The translations under genes and the position numbers were made by a program. Positions 42,840 through 51,465 of a stretch of 64,000 nucleotides of DNA are shown piece after piece (the stretch's first letter is position 1; each line of letters starts with the position of its first letter). The notes beneath the pieces were generated by a model, which was not told where the DNA came from, did no database searches, and saw nothing but the letters and a program-made list of their open reading frames with translations. Source of the DNA: DATJIG01 sp050260515. GTDB taxonomy: Bacteria > Pseudomonadota > Alphaproteobacteria > SMXQ01. The stretch is from the NCBI GenBank assembly GCA_050260515.1, contig JBLNCI010000026.1, positions 54,545-118,544 of the forward strand, in the 5' to 3' direction.

Positions 42840-43307
42840 ATGGCGCGCCAGACCGAGTGCCGCGTCTGCGCCCAGAACCGTAAGGCGCGTCATAACTACT
42901 TCATCGACTCGACCCTCGAGGCCGGCATCATGCTGCTCGGCACCGAGGTGAAGTCGCTACGCACCGGGCAGGCGAGCCTCAACGACGCCTACGCCGGCGA
43001 GAAAGACGGGGAGCTCTACCTCATCAACTCGCATATCCCCGAATACGCGGCCGCCAACCGCTTCAACCATGAGCCGCGCAGGCCGCGGAAGCTCCTCTTG
43101 AACCGCCGGGAGCTCGACCGCATCCTCGGTGCTATCCGGCGCGAGGGAATGACCGCAGTGCCGCTGTCGATCTACTTCAATGAGCGCGGGCGCGCGAAGG
43201 TCGAGCTCGGCCTTGCCCACGGCAAGAAGAAGCACGAGAAACGCGAGTCGATCAAAGAACGGGACTGGAGCCGCCAGAAGGCGCGCGTGATGCGCGCCCG
43301 GGGGTAG
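42840..43307 (+). CDS. smpB: SsrA-binding protein SmpB
   Basis: A 155-residue protein of the trans-translation system, binding tmRNA and rescuing stalled ribosomes. It shows the SmpB barrel (RHNYFIDSTLEAGIMLLGTE), the central LYLINSHIPEY and the positively charged C-terminal tail (LAHGKKKHEKRESIKERDWS) that enters the mRNA channel. Starts two bases after the dapA stop, so the pair is an operon. No tmRNA gene (ssrA) lies in this window. Confidence 0.97.
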   Translation: MARQTECRVCAQNRKARHNYFIDSTLEAGIMLLGTEVKSLRTGQASLNDAYAGEKDGELYLINSHIPEYAAANRFNHEPRRPRKLLLNRRELDRILGAIRREGMTAVPLSIYFNERGRAKVELGLAHGKKKHEKRESIKERDWSRQKARVMRARG

Positions 43308-43316
43308 GAGCGAAGG

Positions 43317-43985
43317 ATGGCTGACGACGACAAGATCTCGCTGGCCGGCCGCATCAAGGACAAGCTCGTCGCGAAGAAGGAGCGGGATGCCGCGGAGGGG
43401 CGCCACCTGACGGGCGAGCACGTCCCGGAGCGACGGCGGCTTCCGCCCGGGCAGCGGCTCGTGGAGAAGTGGCCGGTGCTCGACCTCGGTATCACTCCGA
43501 CCGTTCCGAAAGAGGGATTCCGCCTGGAAGTCCGCGGTGCGCTCGAGAACCCGGTGAGCTGGGGCTGGAACGACTTCATGGCCCAGCCCCAGGTGGAGAT
43601 GACCTCGGACATTCATTGCGTGACCTCGTGGTCACGCTACGATAATCGGTGGACTGGGATATCAGCCAAGCACTTGTTGGCCATCGTTAAGCCAAAACCT
43701 GAGGCCCGTTACGTCCTGTTCGTGAGCTATGACAACTACACGACGAACGTGGGGCTGTCGGACTTCGACGACGAGGACGTGATCATCGCCCACGCGTGGG
43801 AAGGCAAGCCGCTGGAGAAGGAGCACGGCGGTCCGGTGCGCGTCGTAATTCCCAAGCGCTACTTCTGGAAAAGCGCGAAGTGGGTGAACCGGATCGTGTT
43901 CCTCGAGCGCGAACAGCGCGGATACTGGGAGGTGCGCGGCTACCACAATGAGGCCGACCCCTGGGAAGAGGAGCGGTACGGCTGA
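43317..43985 (+). CDS. Sulfite-oxidase-like molybdopterin oxidoreductase (YuiH type)
   Basis: A 222-residue protein with a molybdopterin oxidoreductase core (SUOX fold). The conserved molybdenum-ligand cysteine lies in IHCVTSWSRYDNRWTGIS, and the tail has RIVFLEREQRGYWEVRGYH. It lacks a twin-arginine signal, so is cytoplasmic, and lacks the dimerisation domain of full sulfite oxidases. Function is not established for this subtype. Nine bases after smpB, so co-transcribed. Confidence 0.85.
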   Translation: MADDDKISLAGRIKDKLVAKKERDAAEGRHLTGEHVPERRRLPPGQRLVEKWPVLDLGITPTVPKEGFRLEVRGALENPVSWGWNDFMAQPQVEMTSDIHCVTSWSRYDNRWTGISAKHLLAIVKPKPEARYVLFVSYDNYTTNVGLSDFDDEDVIIAHAWEGKPLEKEHGGPVRVVIPKRYFWKSAKWVNRIVFLEREQRGYWEVRGYHNEADPWEEERYG

Positions 43986-44016
43986 TTGGGCGAGCGCCCG
44001 AAGCCTGGTTAGCGGA

Positions 44017-44652
44017 TCAACCGATGCGGCTTTTCAGGGCTGCGACGACGTCGGCGAACATCGCATCGGTGAGGCGACCGGTGTTGGTGTTGAGCCGTGA
44101 GCAATGATAGCTGTCGACGAGCAGGCGGCCGTCGCCGAGGTCGTGCATGGCGCCGTGTGCGAAGGGGTAGGCGCTCCGCTTCAGCTTGAAGGTGTCGAGG
44201 ACGGCGTTGTGGGCGATCTGCCCCAAGGCGAGAATTCCCTTCAGCTTCGGCATCGCCCCGATCTCGGCGGCGAGATATTGGCCGCAGGACTTGATCTCCG
44301 ACGGCTCGGGACGGTTCCCAGGTGGCGCGCACCGCACCGCATTGGTAATCCGTGCGCCGACGAGAGTAAGGCCGTCGTCGGGTCGTTCGCCGTAGGTGCC
44401 GCTCGCAAAGCCATGGCGGAGCAATGTTCCGTACAGCAGCTTCCCGGCATAGTCGCCGGTAAACGGCCGTCCCGTGCGGTTCGCTCCCATTCGTCCCGGG
44501 GCGAGGCCGACGATGAGGAGGCGCGCGTCCAAGGGCCCGAACGACGGCACCGGCGCGTTATGCCACTCGGGCTCCCGTGCGCGGTTCTCGCTGCGATACG
44601 AAACGAGGCGCGGGCACAGCGTGCATCCCCGCCCCGGTTCCGGTAGAGCCAT
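44017..44652 (-). CDS. Uracil-DNA glycosylase family protein, UdgB-like (type 5)
   Basis: A 211-residue DNA repair enzyme. It carries the type-4/5 iron-sulfur cysteines (CTLCPRL near the N-terminus; RCAPPGN and SCGQYL later), motif A GLAPGRMGANRTGRPFTGD characteristic of type 5, and the C-terminal DSYHCSRLNTNTGRLT loop. It removes uracil, and in type 5 also hypoxanthine or other damaged bases. The ATG lies two bases after the stop of the NYN gene. Arrangement with a NYN nuclease is seen here; functional link is inferred only from spacing. Confidence 0.9.
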   Translation of the reverse strand: MALPEPGRGCTLCPRLVSYRSENRAREPEWHNAPVPSFGPLDARLLIVGLAPGRMGANRTGRPFTGDYAGKLLYGTLLRHGFASGTYGERPDDGLTLVGARITNAVRCAPPGNRPEPSEIKSCGQYLAAEIGAMPKLKGILALGQIAHNAVLDTFKLKRSAYPFAHGAMHDLGDGRLLVDSYHCSRLNTNTGRLTDAMFADVVAALKSRIG

Positions 44653-44654
44653 CC

Positions 44655-45260
44655 TCACAGATTTCGGCCGGCGGGTGCGACTTCGGCCGGGCCCGTCGGC
44701 CGCGCGTGGACCGCGTGTGCGTGGGGCGCATGAGCGCGCGCAATGCTGTTTGCGAGATCCTGCAGCTCGATGAATGTATCGGCTTGCCGCCGCAGCTCGT
44801 CGGCGATCATCGGCGGCGACGAGCGCATCGTCGAGACGACGCTGACGCGGACGCCGCGTCGCTGGATGGCCTCGACCAGGCACCGGAAATCGCCGTCGCC
44901 CGAGAACAGCACGACGTGATCGAGACGCTCGGCAAGCTCCATCATGTCGATCGCGATCTCGATATCCATGTTGCCGCGGACTTTGCGGCGGCCCATGGAG
45001 TCCGTGTACTCCTTGGCCGGCTTCGTAACGACCGCGTAGCCGTTGTAGTCGAGCCAGTCGACCAGCGGCCGCAACGGCGAATACTCCTGATCCTCGAGCA
45101 GCGCCGTATAGTAGAAGGCGCGCACCAACTGCCCCTGTTTGGCGAAGTGGTCGAGGAGCTTGCGGAAATCGATGTCGAAGCCGAGTGCCTTCGTAGAGGA
45201 ATAAAGATTTGCCCCGTCGATGAACAGCGCGGTCCGCTCCTGCGGATAGAATATCGGCAT
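44655..45260 (-). CDS. NYN domain (LabA/DUF88-like) protein
   Basis: A 201-residue PIN-like NYN protein. The conserved acidic residues occur in ALFIDGANLYSS (Asp) and VLFSGDGDFRCLVEA (two Asp), with NMDIEIAIDMM between them. NYN proteins are metal-dependent RNases or nucleic-acid-processing factors. The tail (HAPHAHAVHARPTGPAEV) is low complexity. It is the first gene of a two-gene unit with the UdgB-like glycosylase and is divergent from folK. Confidence 0.88.
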   Translation of the reverse strand: MPIFYPQERTALFIDGANLYSSTKALGFDIDFRKLLDHFAKQGQLVRAFYYTALLEDQEYSPLRPLVDWLDYNGYAVVTKPAKEYTDSMGRRKVRGNMDIEIAIDMMELAERLDHVVLFSGDGDFRCLVEAIQRRGVRVSVVSTMRSSPPMIADELRRQADTFIELQDLANSIARAHAPHAHAVHARPTGPAEVAPAGRNL

Positions 45261-45416
45261 CGTAATCTCCGGTTGTGAATCAGATGACGCAACGCACGGA
45301 AATAAAAATCGGGATCGACGAAACGTCGTTGCGGTGACGGCAATTCGGCGTCGACCGCGCTAAGTGCCCGAAGTTTTTAGTAGCTTGGCACCCTTGGAGC
45401 CGCAAGGAAAACAGCT

Positions 45417-45926
45417 GTGATCATAATAGGACTGGGTGCCAATCTTCCGTCGCCCGCGGGGCCGCCGGAGCGCACGCTGCGTGCCGCACTTGCGAAGCTC
45501 GACTCCGAGGGCATTCGCGTCATCTCGTGCTCACGGTTCTTCGCGAGCGAACCGGTCCCGCGATCGGATCAGCCGCTATTCGTCAACGCGGTTGCCATGC
45601 TGGCCACCCATTTGACGGCCGATGCGGTTCTCGCGCGGCTGCACGCCATCGAAGCCGCGTTCGGCCGGACACGCCGGGAGCGGAACGAGGCGCGCCCCCT
45701 CGACCTCGACCTTCTGGACTACAACGGCGAGCGTCGTGCCGGCGCCGCCGGCCCATTACTGCCGCATCCGAGGCTTGCCGAGCGGGCGTTTGTGCTGGCA
45801 CCGCTCGCTGAGCTCGCGCCGGAGTGGCGTCACCCGGTATCCGGGCGAAGCGCAGCCGAGCTGTTGGCGTCGCTGACGGCGGAAGACCGAGCCGGCGTGC
45901 ATCCGTTGCCGTTGGATCAAGGGTGA
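45417..45926 (+). CDS. folK: 2-amino-4-hydroxy-6-hydroxymethyldihydropteridine pyrophosphokinase
   Basis: A 169-residue enzyme of folate synthesis transferring pyrophosphate from ATP to hydroxymethyldihydropterin. Family motifs are IGLGANL, the SRFFASEP turn, QPLFVNAV and the catalytic RPLDLDLLDYN, with PHPRLAERAFVL. It starts with GTG after AAGGAA. It stands in front of rpoZ, as usual in related genomes. Upstream, the 156-base gap to the NYN gene contains no further gene. Confidence 0.95.
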   Translation: MIIIGLGANLPSPAGPPERTLRAALAKLDSEGIRVISCSRFFASEPVPRSDQPLFVNAVAMLATHLTADAVLARLHAIEAAFGRTRRERNEARPLDLDLLDYNGERRAGAAGPLLPHPRLAERAFVLAPLAELAPEWRHPVSGRSAAELLASLTAEDRAGVHPLPLDQG

Positions 45927-45965
45927 GCTAAGTCCCGGTAAGTCCATGAAAATCCGCACAAAAGC

Positions 45966-45994
45966 TTGCATATGAAAGCTTTTCAGACTATATA
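45966..45994 (+). promoter_or_regulatory. Sigma-70-type promoter of rpoZ with overlapping palindrome
   Basis: TTGCAT (-35), 17 bases, then TATATA (-10) at 45989-45994, a near-consensus promoter 45 bases before the rpoZ ATG. An inverted repeat AAAAGCTT-N8-AAGCTTTT (45960-45983) overlaps the -35 box and could be an operator. Confidence 0.75.
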
Positions 45995-46039
45995 AACCGC
46001 ATTCCGTGAACATCTCCGAATGCGCGCAGAGGACAGGCT

Positions 46040-46465
46040 ATGGCCCGTATTACCGTTGAGGATTGCGTCACCCAGGTGCCGAACAGGTTCGATCTGGTCC
46101 TGTATTCGGCCCAGCGCGCGCGCCAGGTTTCGGCGGGGGCACCCCTGCTCGTCGAGCGCGACAACGACAAGAACCCAGTCGTCAGCCTGCGCGAGATCGC
46201 CGAGGAGAAGGTGACCCCGGAGAACCTCCGCGAAGCCATCATCACCGGCCTGCAGAAGCACGTCGAGCGCGATGAGCCGGCCGAGGAGGAGATCGACATT
46301 AGCACCGCGGCGCAGGAAGGCCTCATGGCCGCCGCCTCCGGTCAGCGGTTGGTCGAACAGGAAATCGCCGACGAGATGCTGACCGTCGGCGAAGAAGACG
46401 TGGAGCCCGGCGCCGGCGAGTCGGGGCTCTCCGTCAACGAGGAACCGGCCTCGCCCGAGGAGTAG
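46040..46465 (+). CDS. rpoZ: DNA-directed RNA polymerase omega subunit
   Basis: A 141-residue protein with the omega core MARITVEDCVTQVPNRFDLV and the conserved RARQVSAGAPLLVERDNDKN, then LREIAEEKV. The C-terminal half (about residues 75-141) is an acidic extension common in alphaproteobacteria. It assists polymerase assembly and carries part of the ppGpp site 1. It precedes the stringent-response gene, the usual arrangement. Confidence 0.96.
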   Translation: MARITVEDCVTQVPNRFDLVLYSAQRARQVSAGAPLLVERDNDKNPVVSLREIAEEKVTPENLREAIITGLQKHVERDEPAEEEIDISTAAQEGLMAAASGQRLVEQEIADEMLTVGEEDVEPGAGESGLSVNEEPASPEE

Positions 46466-46561
46466 GATTGTCTGCCACGCCGGCGTCGCTCCCGCGCGAC
46501 GTGAGTTGATCGCCGGCGGCGGCTGCCTCCGGCACAGCGGCCGGAAGGATTGCGTGGCGCC

Positions 46562-48733
46562 ATGATCCGTCAGTTCGAGCTTGTTGAGCGTGTGAAGGCC
46601 TACGACCCGGAGGCCGACGAGGACGCGCTCAACCGCGCCTATGTCTTTTCGATGAAGGCGCACGGGCTGCAGAAGCGGGCATCGGGCGACCCTTACTTTT
46701 CACATCCCCTCGAAGTAGCCGGTGTGCTCACCGGCATGAAGCTGGACACCGCGACGATCGTCACGGCGCTGCTCCACGACACCGTCGAGGACACTCTTGC
46801 GACGGTCGAGGAGATCGAGAAGCTGTTCGGTCCCGAGATCGGGGCTCTCGTCGACGGCGTCACCAAGCTGTCGAAGATCGAGCTCCAGTCCGATCACACG
46901 AAGCAGGCCGAGAACTTCCGCAAGTTCCTATTGGCGATGTCCCGGGACATCCGCGTGCTCCTGGTGAAGCTCGCGGATCGCCTCCACAACATGCGTACGC
47001 TCCGCCACCTCAAGGATCCGGAAAAGCGGCGCTCGATCGCGCGCGAAACGATGGAGATCTACGCGCCTCTCGCGGAGCGCATCGGCATCAATGATATCAA
47101 GAACGAGCTCGAGGATCTCGCGTTCGCCGAGCTACATCCCGAGGCGCGTTCGTCGATCATGGCGCGACTCGAGTACCTGCGGGAGCAGGGCAGCGATACC
47201 GTTCGTAAGATCGTTGCCGAGCTCCAATCGACGCTGACGGACGGCGGTGTCGTCGCCGAGGTCGAAGGCCGCGAGAAGACGCCGTATTCGATCTGGTCGA
47301 AGATGCAGCGCAAGAATGTGGCCTTCGAGCAGCTTTCGGACATCATGGCCTTCCGCGTTGTCGTTGACAGGGTCGCGGACTGCTATGCGGCTTTGGGAAT
47401 CCTGCACGGCAGGTATCCCGTCGTCCCGGGACGGTTCAAGGATTACATCTCCACCCCGCGGCCGAACGGCTATCAGTCCTTGCACACCGGTGTCATCGGT
47501 CCCCTGCGCCAACGCATCGAGGTGCAGATCCGCACCCGTGAAATGCACGACATCGCCGAACGCGGCGTCGCCGCCCACTGGCAGTACAAGCAGGGCACGG
47601 ACCAGCACGAGGGCAAGCAGTACCGCTGGCTGCGCGAACTTCTGGACATTCTCGAGAATGCGTCTGGCCCTGAGGAATTCCTCGAGCACACCAAGCTCGA
47701 GATGTTTCAGGATCAGGTGTTTGCCTTCACGCCCAAAGGCGATCTCATCAGCCTGCCGCGTGGTGCCACTCCCGTCGACTTCGCCTATGCGGTGCACTCC
47801 GAAATCGGCAACCACTGCGTCGGCGCGAAGATCAACGGCCGCATCGTGCCCCTCAAGAGCGAGCTGCAGAACGGCGATCAGGTCGAGATCGTCACCTCGC
47901 GGGCTCAGACGCCGTCGCCGACGTGGGAGGGCTTCGTCGTTACCGGGAAGGCGCGCTCGGCGATTCGTCGCTTCGTTCGCACCAAGCAGCACGAGCAATA
48001 CCTCCAGCTTGGGCGCGCGATTCTGGAGAAGGCGTTTCAGCAGGAGGGCTACGAGTATTCCGACAAGGCGCTCCGGGGCGTGCTGAAGAAGTTCAAGGAG
48101 AACACGCCGGAGGATCTCATAGCCCGGGTCGGCGCAGGACTCGTGTCGGCGCGATCGGTGCTGACCGCAGTCTTCCCGGGCACGCGCGAAATCTCTCCGG
48201 GGGCGGGCGGTGCGGAGGTCGTGCCGATCGAGACCGCGCGGCGGGAAAAGGAAAAGAAGCCCAGGAAGAAGGGCTACGCCGTTCCGCTGAAGGGGCTCAT
48301 CCCGGGCATGGCGCTGCATTACGCGAACTGCTGCCATCCGCTTCCCGGAGACCGGATCGTCGGCATCGTCACCACCGGTAAGGGCGTCACGATTCACACC
48401 ATCGACTGCCGGACGCTGGAGAGCTTCGCCGATATGCCGGAGCGCTGGCTCGACGTGGCGTGGCAGGACGACGGTGGCGACGCCGATTCCGAGGCGCGCG
48501 TCGGTCGCATCAGACTGACGCTCATGAATGAGCCGGGAGCGCTGTCCTCGCTTTCGACCGTGATCGCCAAGAACCTCGGCAACATCCTCAACCTCAAGAT
48601 CACACACCGATCGCCGGATTTCTTCGAAATGTTCATCGATGTCGAGGTGCGCAACGTGAAGCACCTCTCGAACATCATCGCGGCGCTGCGGGCTACGCCC
48701 GCCATCAACTCCGTGGAGCGGGCACGGGGCTGA
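46562..48733 (+). CDS. Bifunctional (p)ppGpp synthetase/hydrolase
   Basis: A 723-residue RelA/SpoT homologue. The N-terminal HD hydrolase domain has FSHPLEVA and LLHDTVEDT. The synthetase domain shows YSIWSKMQRK and the RFKD motif (RxKD) followed by TPRPNGYQSLHT; RxKD marks the bifunctional Rel class rather than synthetase-only RelA. TGS (about residues 395-460) and C-terminal ACT (about 645-720) domains complete it. It makes and degrades the alarmone. Start at ATG 46562 rather than an upstream TTG, because the protein then begins as relatives do (MIRQFELVERVK). The gene symbol rsh/rel is used in relatives. Confidence 0.96.
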   Translation: MIRQFELVERVKAYDPEADEDALNRAYVFSMKAHGLQKRASGDPYFSHPLEVAGVLTGMKLDTATIVTALLHDTVEDTLATVEEIEKLFGPEIGALVDGVTKLSKIELQSDHTKQAENFRKFLLAMSRDIRVLLVKLADRLHNMRTLRHLKDPEKRRSIARETMEIYAPLAERIGINDIKNELEDLAFAELHPEARSSIMARLEYLREQGSDTVRKIVAELQSTLTDGGVVAEVEGREKTPYSIWSKMQRKNVAFEQLSDIMAFRVVVDRVADCYAALGILHGRYPVVPGRFKDYISTPRPNGYQSLHTGVIGPLRQRIEVQIRTREMHDIAERGVAAHWQYKQGTDQHEGKQYRWLRELLDILENASGPEEFLEHTKLEMFQDQVFAFTPKGDLISLPRGATPVDFAYAVHSEIGNHCVGAKINGRIVPLKSELQNGDQVEIVTSRAQTPSPTWEGFVVTGKARSAIRRFVRTKQHEQYLQLGRAILEKAFQQEGYEYSDKALRGVLKKFKENTPEDLIARVGAGLVSARSVLTAVFPGTREISPGAGGAEVVPIETARREKEKKPRKKGYAVPLKGLIPGMALHYANCCHPLPGDRIVGIVTTGKGVTIHTIDCRTLESFADMPERWLDVAWQDDGGDADSEARVGRIRLTLMNEPGALSSLSTVIAKNLGNILNLKITHRSPDFFEMFIDVEVRNVKHLSNIIAALRATPAINSVERARG

Positions 48734-48735
48734 CG

Positions 48736-49506
48736 ATGAGCGAGGGAGCGTCCGCGGTCCAGCGGATCAGGCTGGGCATCAACATCGACCATGTCGCGAC
48801 CATCCGGAACGCTCGGGGCGGCGTTCACCCTGATCCGGTGCGGGCCGCGCGCGTCGCGGCCGACGCGGGCGCCGACCAGATCACCGCCCATCTGCGCGAG
48901 GACCGGCGCCATATTTCCGACGACGACATTCGCCGTCTCACGACAGAGATCGAACTACCGCTCAACCTCGAAATGGCTGCGACCGCCGAGATGCTCGACA
49001 TCGCGCTTCGCCACCGGCCGTTTGCCGTCTGCCTCGTCCCGGAGAAGCGTCGGGAGCTCACCACGGAGGGCGGACTCGATGTGGTGGCCGGTACCAAGGA
49101 CCTGAAGCCGATGGTGGAGCGGCTCAAGGATGCCGGAATCCGCGTCAGCCTCTTCATCGATCCCGACCTGCCGCAGGTGCGTGCAGCCCAGGCGATCGGC
49201 GCTTCGGTGATCGAGATTCACACCGGCAGCTATTGCGACGCGAAGGGAACGGCGCGGGACCGGGAACTGACGCGGGTGCGCGGCGCGGCGAGCGAGGGCT
49301 GTTCCATCGGCCTCGAAGTGCACGCCGGCCACGGCCTTTCCTACGACAGCGTCGGTGCGATCGCCGCGATCCCGCAGATCGTGGAGCTCAATATCGGGCA
49401 CTTCCTCGTCGGCGAGGCGATCTTCGTGGGATTGCAGGAGTCGATACGCAAGATGCGGGTCGCGATTGATGCCGCGCGGGCTCCGGTGATGGCAGGACGC
49501 GCCTGA
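48736..49506 (+). CDS. pdxJ: Pyridoxine 5'-phosphate synthase
   Basis: A 256-residue TIM-barrel enzyme that joins 1-deoxyxylulose 5-phosphate and aminoacetone 3-phosphate in vitamin B6 synthesis. It shows LGINIDHVATIRNARGG, QITAHLREDRRHI, EIHTGSYCDA and the LNIGHFLVGEAIF phosphate-binding end. It starts two bases after the rel stop and is followed one base later by acpS, so the run is one operon. Confidence 0.97.
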   Translation: MSEGASAVQRIRLGINIDHVATIRNARGGVHPDPVRAARVAADAGADQITAHLREDRRHISDDDIRRLTTEIELPLNLEMAATAEMLDIALRHRPFAVCLVPEKRRELTTEGGLDVVAGTKDLKPMVERLKDAGIRVSLFIDPDLPQVRAAQAIGASVIEIHTGSYCDAKGTARDRELTRVRGAASEGCSIGLEVHAGHGLSYDSVGAIAAIPQIVELNIGHFLVGEAIFVGLQESIRKMRVAIDAARAPVMAGRA

Positions 49507-49507
49507 C

Positions 49508-49939
49508 GTGATCATCGGAATTGGCAGCGATCTCATCGACATAGGCCGGATCGAGCGGACGATCGCGCGCTATGGTGAGCGCTTTCTCGACCGGGTCTTC
49601 ACCGCGACCGAGCGTGCGCGGGCCGAGCGTCGCGCCAATCGCATCGCGACCTACGCCAAGCGATTCGCCGCCAAGGAGGCGTGCAGCAAGGCATTGGGGA
49701 CTGGGTTCCGCAAGGGTGTGTTCATGCGCGACATGGGCGTCATCAACAAGCCCGGAGGGCAGCCGACGATGCTTCTCACCGGTGGAGCGGCGGCACGTCT
49801 CGCCGAGCTGACGCCCCCGGGCATGCGGCCGGAAATCCATGTCACTCTGACCGACGAGCCACCCATGGCCGAAGCGATCGTCGTCATCCAAATGGTGCCG
49901 GCGGCTTCGCCGGCGTCTCCGGGCGCCGCCTTGCCGTAG
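49508..49939 (+). CDS. acpS: Holo-[acyl-carrier-protein] synthase
   Basis: A 143-residue phosphopantetheinyl transferase activating acyl carrier protein. The two magnesium-binding signatures are present: GIGSDLIDIGRIE (Asp8) and FAAKEACSKALGTGF (Glu). It begins with GTG one base after pdxJ. The family norm is about 120-140 residues. Confidence 0.95.
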   Translation: MIIGIGSDLIDIGRIERTIARYGERFLDRVFTATERARAERRANRIATYAKRFAAKEACSKALGTGFRKGVFMRDMGVINKPGGQPTMLLTGGAAARLAELTPPGMRPEIHVTLTDEPPMAEAIVVIQMVPAASPASPGAALP

Positions 49940-50029
49940 CACCCCCGCCTTGACACGCGGCGGCCCCGCTGGCTTCATGGCCTGCGCGTCCGATGAAAAT
50001 GTCTAAAATTCAATAGGTTGTTCTGCGAT

Positions 50030-50773
50030 ATGGCGGCAGCGAAGCAATCCGGCGGGTTGGCCGAGACGATCAAGACCATCGTCTACGCCGGGCTCATCGC
50101 CATCGTGATCCGGACCGTCGCGTACGAGCCCTTCAATATTCCCTCGGCCTCGATGGTCCCGACGCTGTTGGTGGGCGACTACTTGTTTGTCTCCAAATTT
50201 TCGTACGGCTATACGCATTTTTCGCTGCCGTTTGCCCCCAATCTGTTCTCCGGCCGCATCCTCGCGACCATGCCGAAGCGCGGCGACGTCATCGTCTTCA
50301 AACTGCCGCGCGACGCCAAGACAGACTACATCAAGCGCCTGATCGGGCTCCCCGGCGACCGTATCCAGATGGTCAACGGCGTGCTGCACATTAACGGCGA
50401 GCCGATCAAGCGCACGCGAGTCGCCGATTACATCGACCGCATGCCGAACGGCAGCGTGATGGCCTTTGGGCAGTACGACGAGACTCTCCCCGAGGGTAAG
50501 GTCCATCGCATCATCGAGATCAGCGATCAGGGCCCGCTCGACAATACGCAGGTGTACGTCGTCCCACCGGGGTATTTCTTCTTCATGGGTGACAACCGCG
50601 ACAACTCGCTGGATTCGCGAGTGCCCAGTGAGGTCGGCTTCGTCCCGTTTGAAAATCTCATCGGCCGGGCTGAGTTCATTTTCTTCTCGACGGACGGGTC
50701 CGCGGGCCTGCTCGAGTTCTGGAAGTGGCCGTTCGCGATCCGGTACAGCCGGTTGTTCCAGGCCATCAAGTGA
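50030..50773 (+). CDS. lepB: Signal peptidase I
   Basis: A 247-residue inner-membrane protease that cuts Sec and Tat signal peptides. A transmembrane helix lies at about residues 17-32; the catalytic Ser41 is in PSASMVPT, Lys102 in DYIKRLIGLPGD, and the conserved MGDNRDNSLDSR follows near residue 190. I place the start at ATG 50030; a TTG at 50018 with slightly better spacing to an AGG is possible. The next gene, rnc, overlaps it. Confidence 0.96.
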   Translation: MAAAKQSGGLAETIKTIVYAGLIAIVIRTVAYEPFNIPSASMVPTLLVGDYLFVSKFSYGYTHFSLPFAPNLFSGRILATMPKRGDVIVFKLPRDAKTDYIKRLIGLPGDRIQMVNGVLHINGEPIKRTRVADYIDRMPNGSVMAFGQYDETLPEGKVHRIIEISDQGPLDNTQVYVVPPGYFFFMGDNRDNSLDSRVPSEVGFVPFENLIGRAEFIFFSTDGSAGLLEFWKWPFAIRYSRLFQAIK

Positions 50774-51465
50774 CGGATCCGCGTGACGGGCGCGAGCGCG
50801 TGCAAACAGCGCTCGGATATCGCTTCTCCGACGATCGCATTCTGACAGAAGCGCTGACGCATCGCAGCGCGACGCGGCCTCCGGAGCGCAGCTACGAACG
50901 GCTCGAATTCCTCGGCGACCGCGTGCTCGGCGTCGTCGTCGCGCAGATGCTGCTTGAGCGCTTTCCCGATGCCGACGAGGGCGAGCTGTCGCGTCGCCAC
51001 ACGGCACTGGTGCGCCGCGATACGCTGGCGGAGGTCGCCGAGGACATCGACCTCGGCCCGTGCATTCTGTTCGGGGCTGCGGAAGCCGAGAGCGGCCGCA
51101 CGAACCCGAGCCTTCTCGCCGATGTCTGCGAGGCGGTGATCGCAGCCGTGTTCCTTGACGGCGGGCTCGATCCGGCGCGAAGGTTCATCGAGCGCGCTTG
51201 GGCGCCGATGGTCGACCGTGACGCGACAGCGGAGCGAGATGCGAAGACGCGACTGCAGGAATGGGCCCAGGCGCGCGCGCTCGGCCTGCCGCAATATGAG
51301 GTCGCCGGCCGCGAAGGGCCGGATCATGCGCCTCGTTTTCTGGTGACGGTGAAGCTCAACGGCGAGGGTGAGGCCGCGGGCGAGGGGAACTCGAAGCGTA
51401 TCGCAGAGCAGGAGGCCGCAGCGGCGATGCTGCGACGGCTCGGTGTCAATGGCGGGCGGACATGA
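50770..51465 (+). CDS. rnc: Ribonuclease III
   Basis: A 231-residue double-strand-specific endoribonuclease processing rRNA and messages. The RNase III signature ERLEFLGDRVLG contains the metal-binding Glu and Asp; ADVCEAVIAAVFLDGG is the second conserved segment. A double-stranded RNA binding domain ends it (KTRLQEWAQARAL... RIAEQEAAAAML). Start is a GTG overlapping the lepB stop by four bases, giving GTGA coupling. It ends overlapping era by four bases. Confidence 0.96.
   Translation: MTDPRDGRERVQTALGYRFSDDRILTEALTHRSATRPPERSYERLEFLGDRVLGVVVAQMLLERFPDADEGELSRRHTALVRRDTLAEVAEDIDLGPCILFGAAEAESGRTNPSLLADVCEAVIAAVFLDGGLDPARRFIERAWAPMVDRDATAERDAKTRLQEWAQARALGLPQYEVAGREGPDHAPRFLVTVKLNGEGEAAGEGNSKRIAEQEAAAAMLRRLGVNGGRT

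Noticed and set aside
45261..45416. tRNA or small RNA in the divergent NYN-folK gap
   Set aside because: No cloverleaf, no T-loop sequence and no conserved motif could be found by eye.
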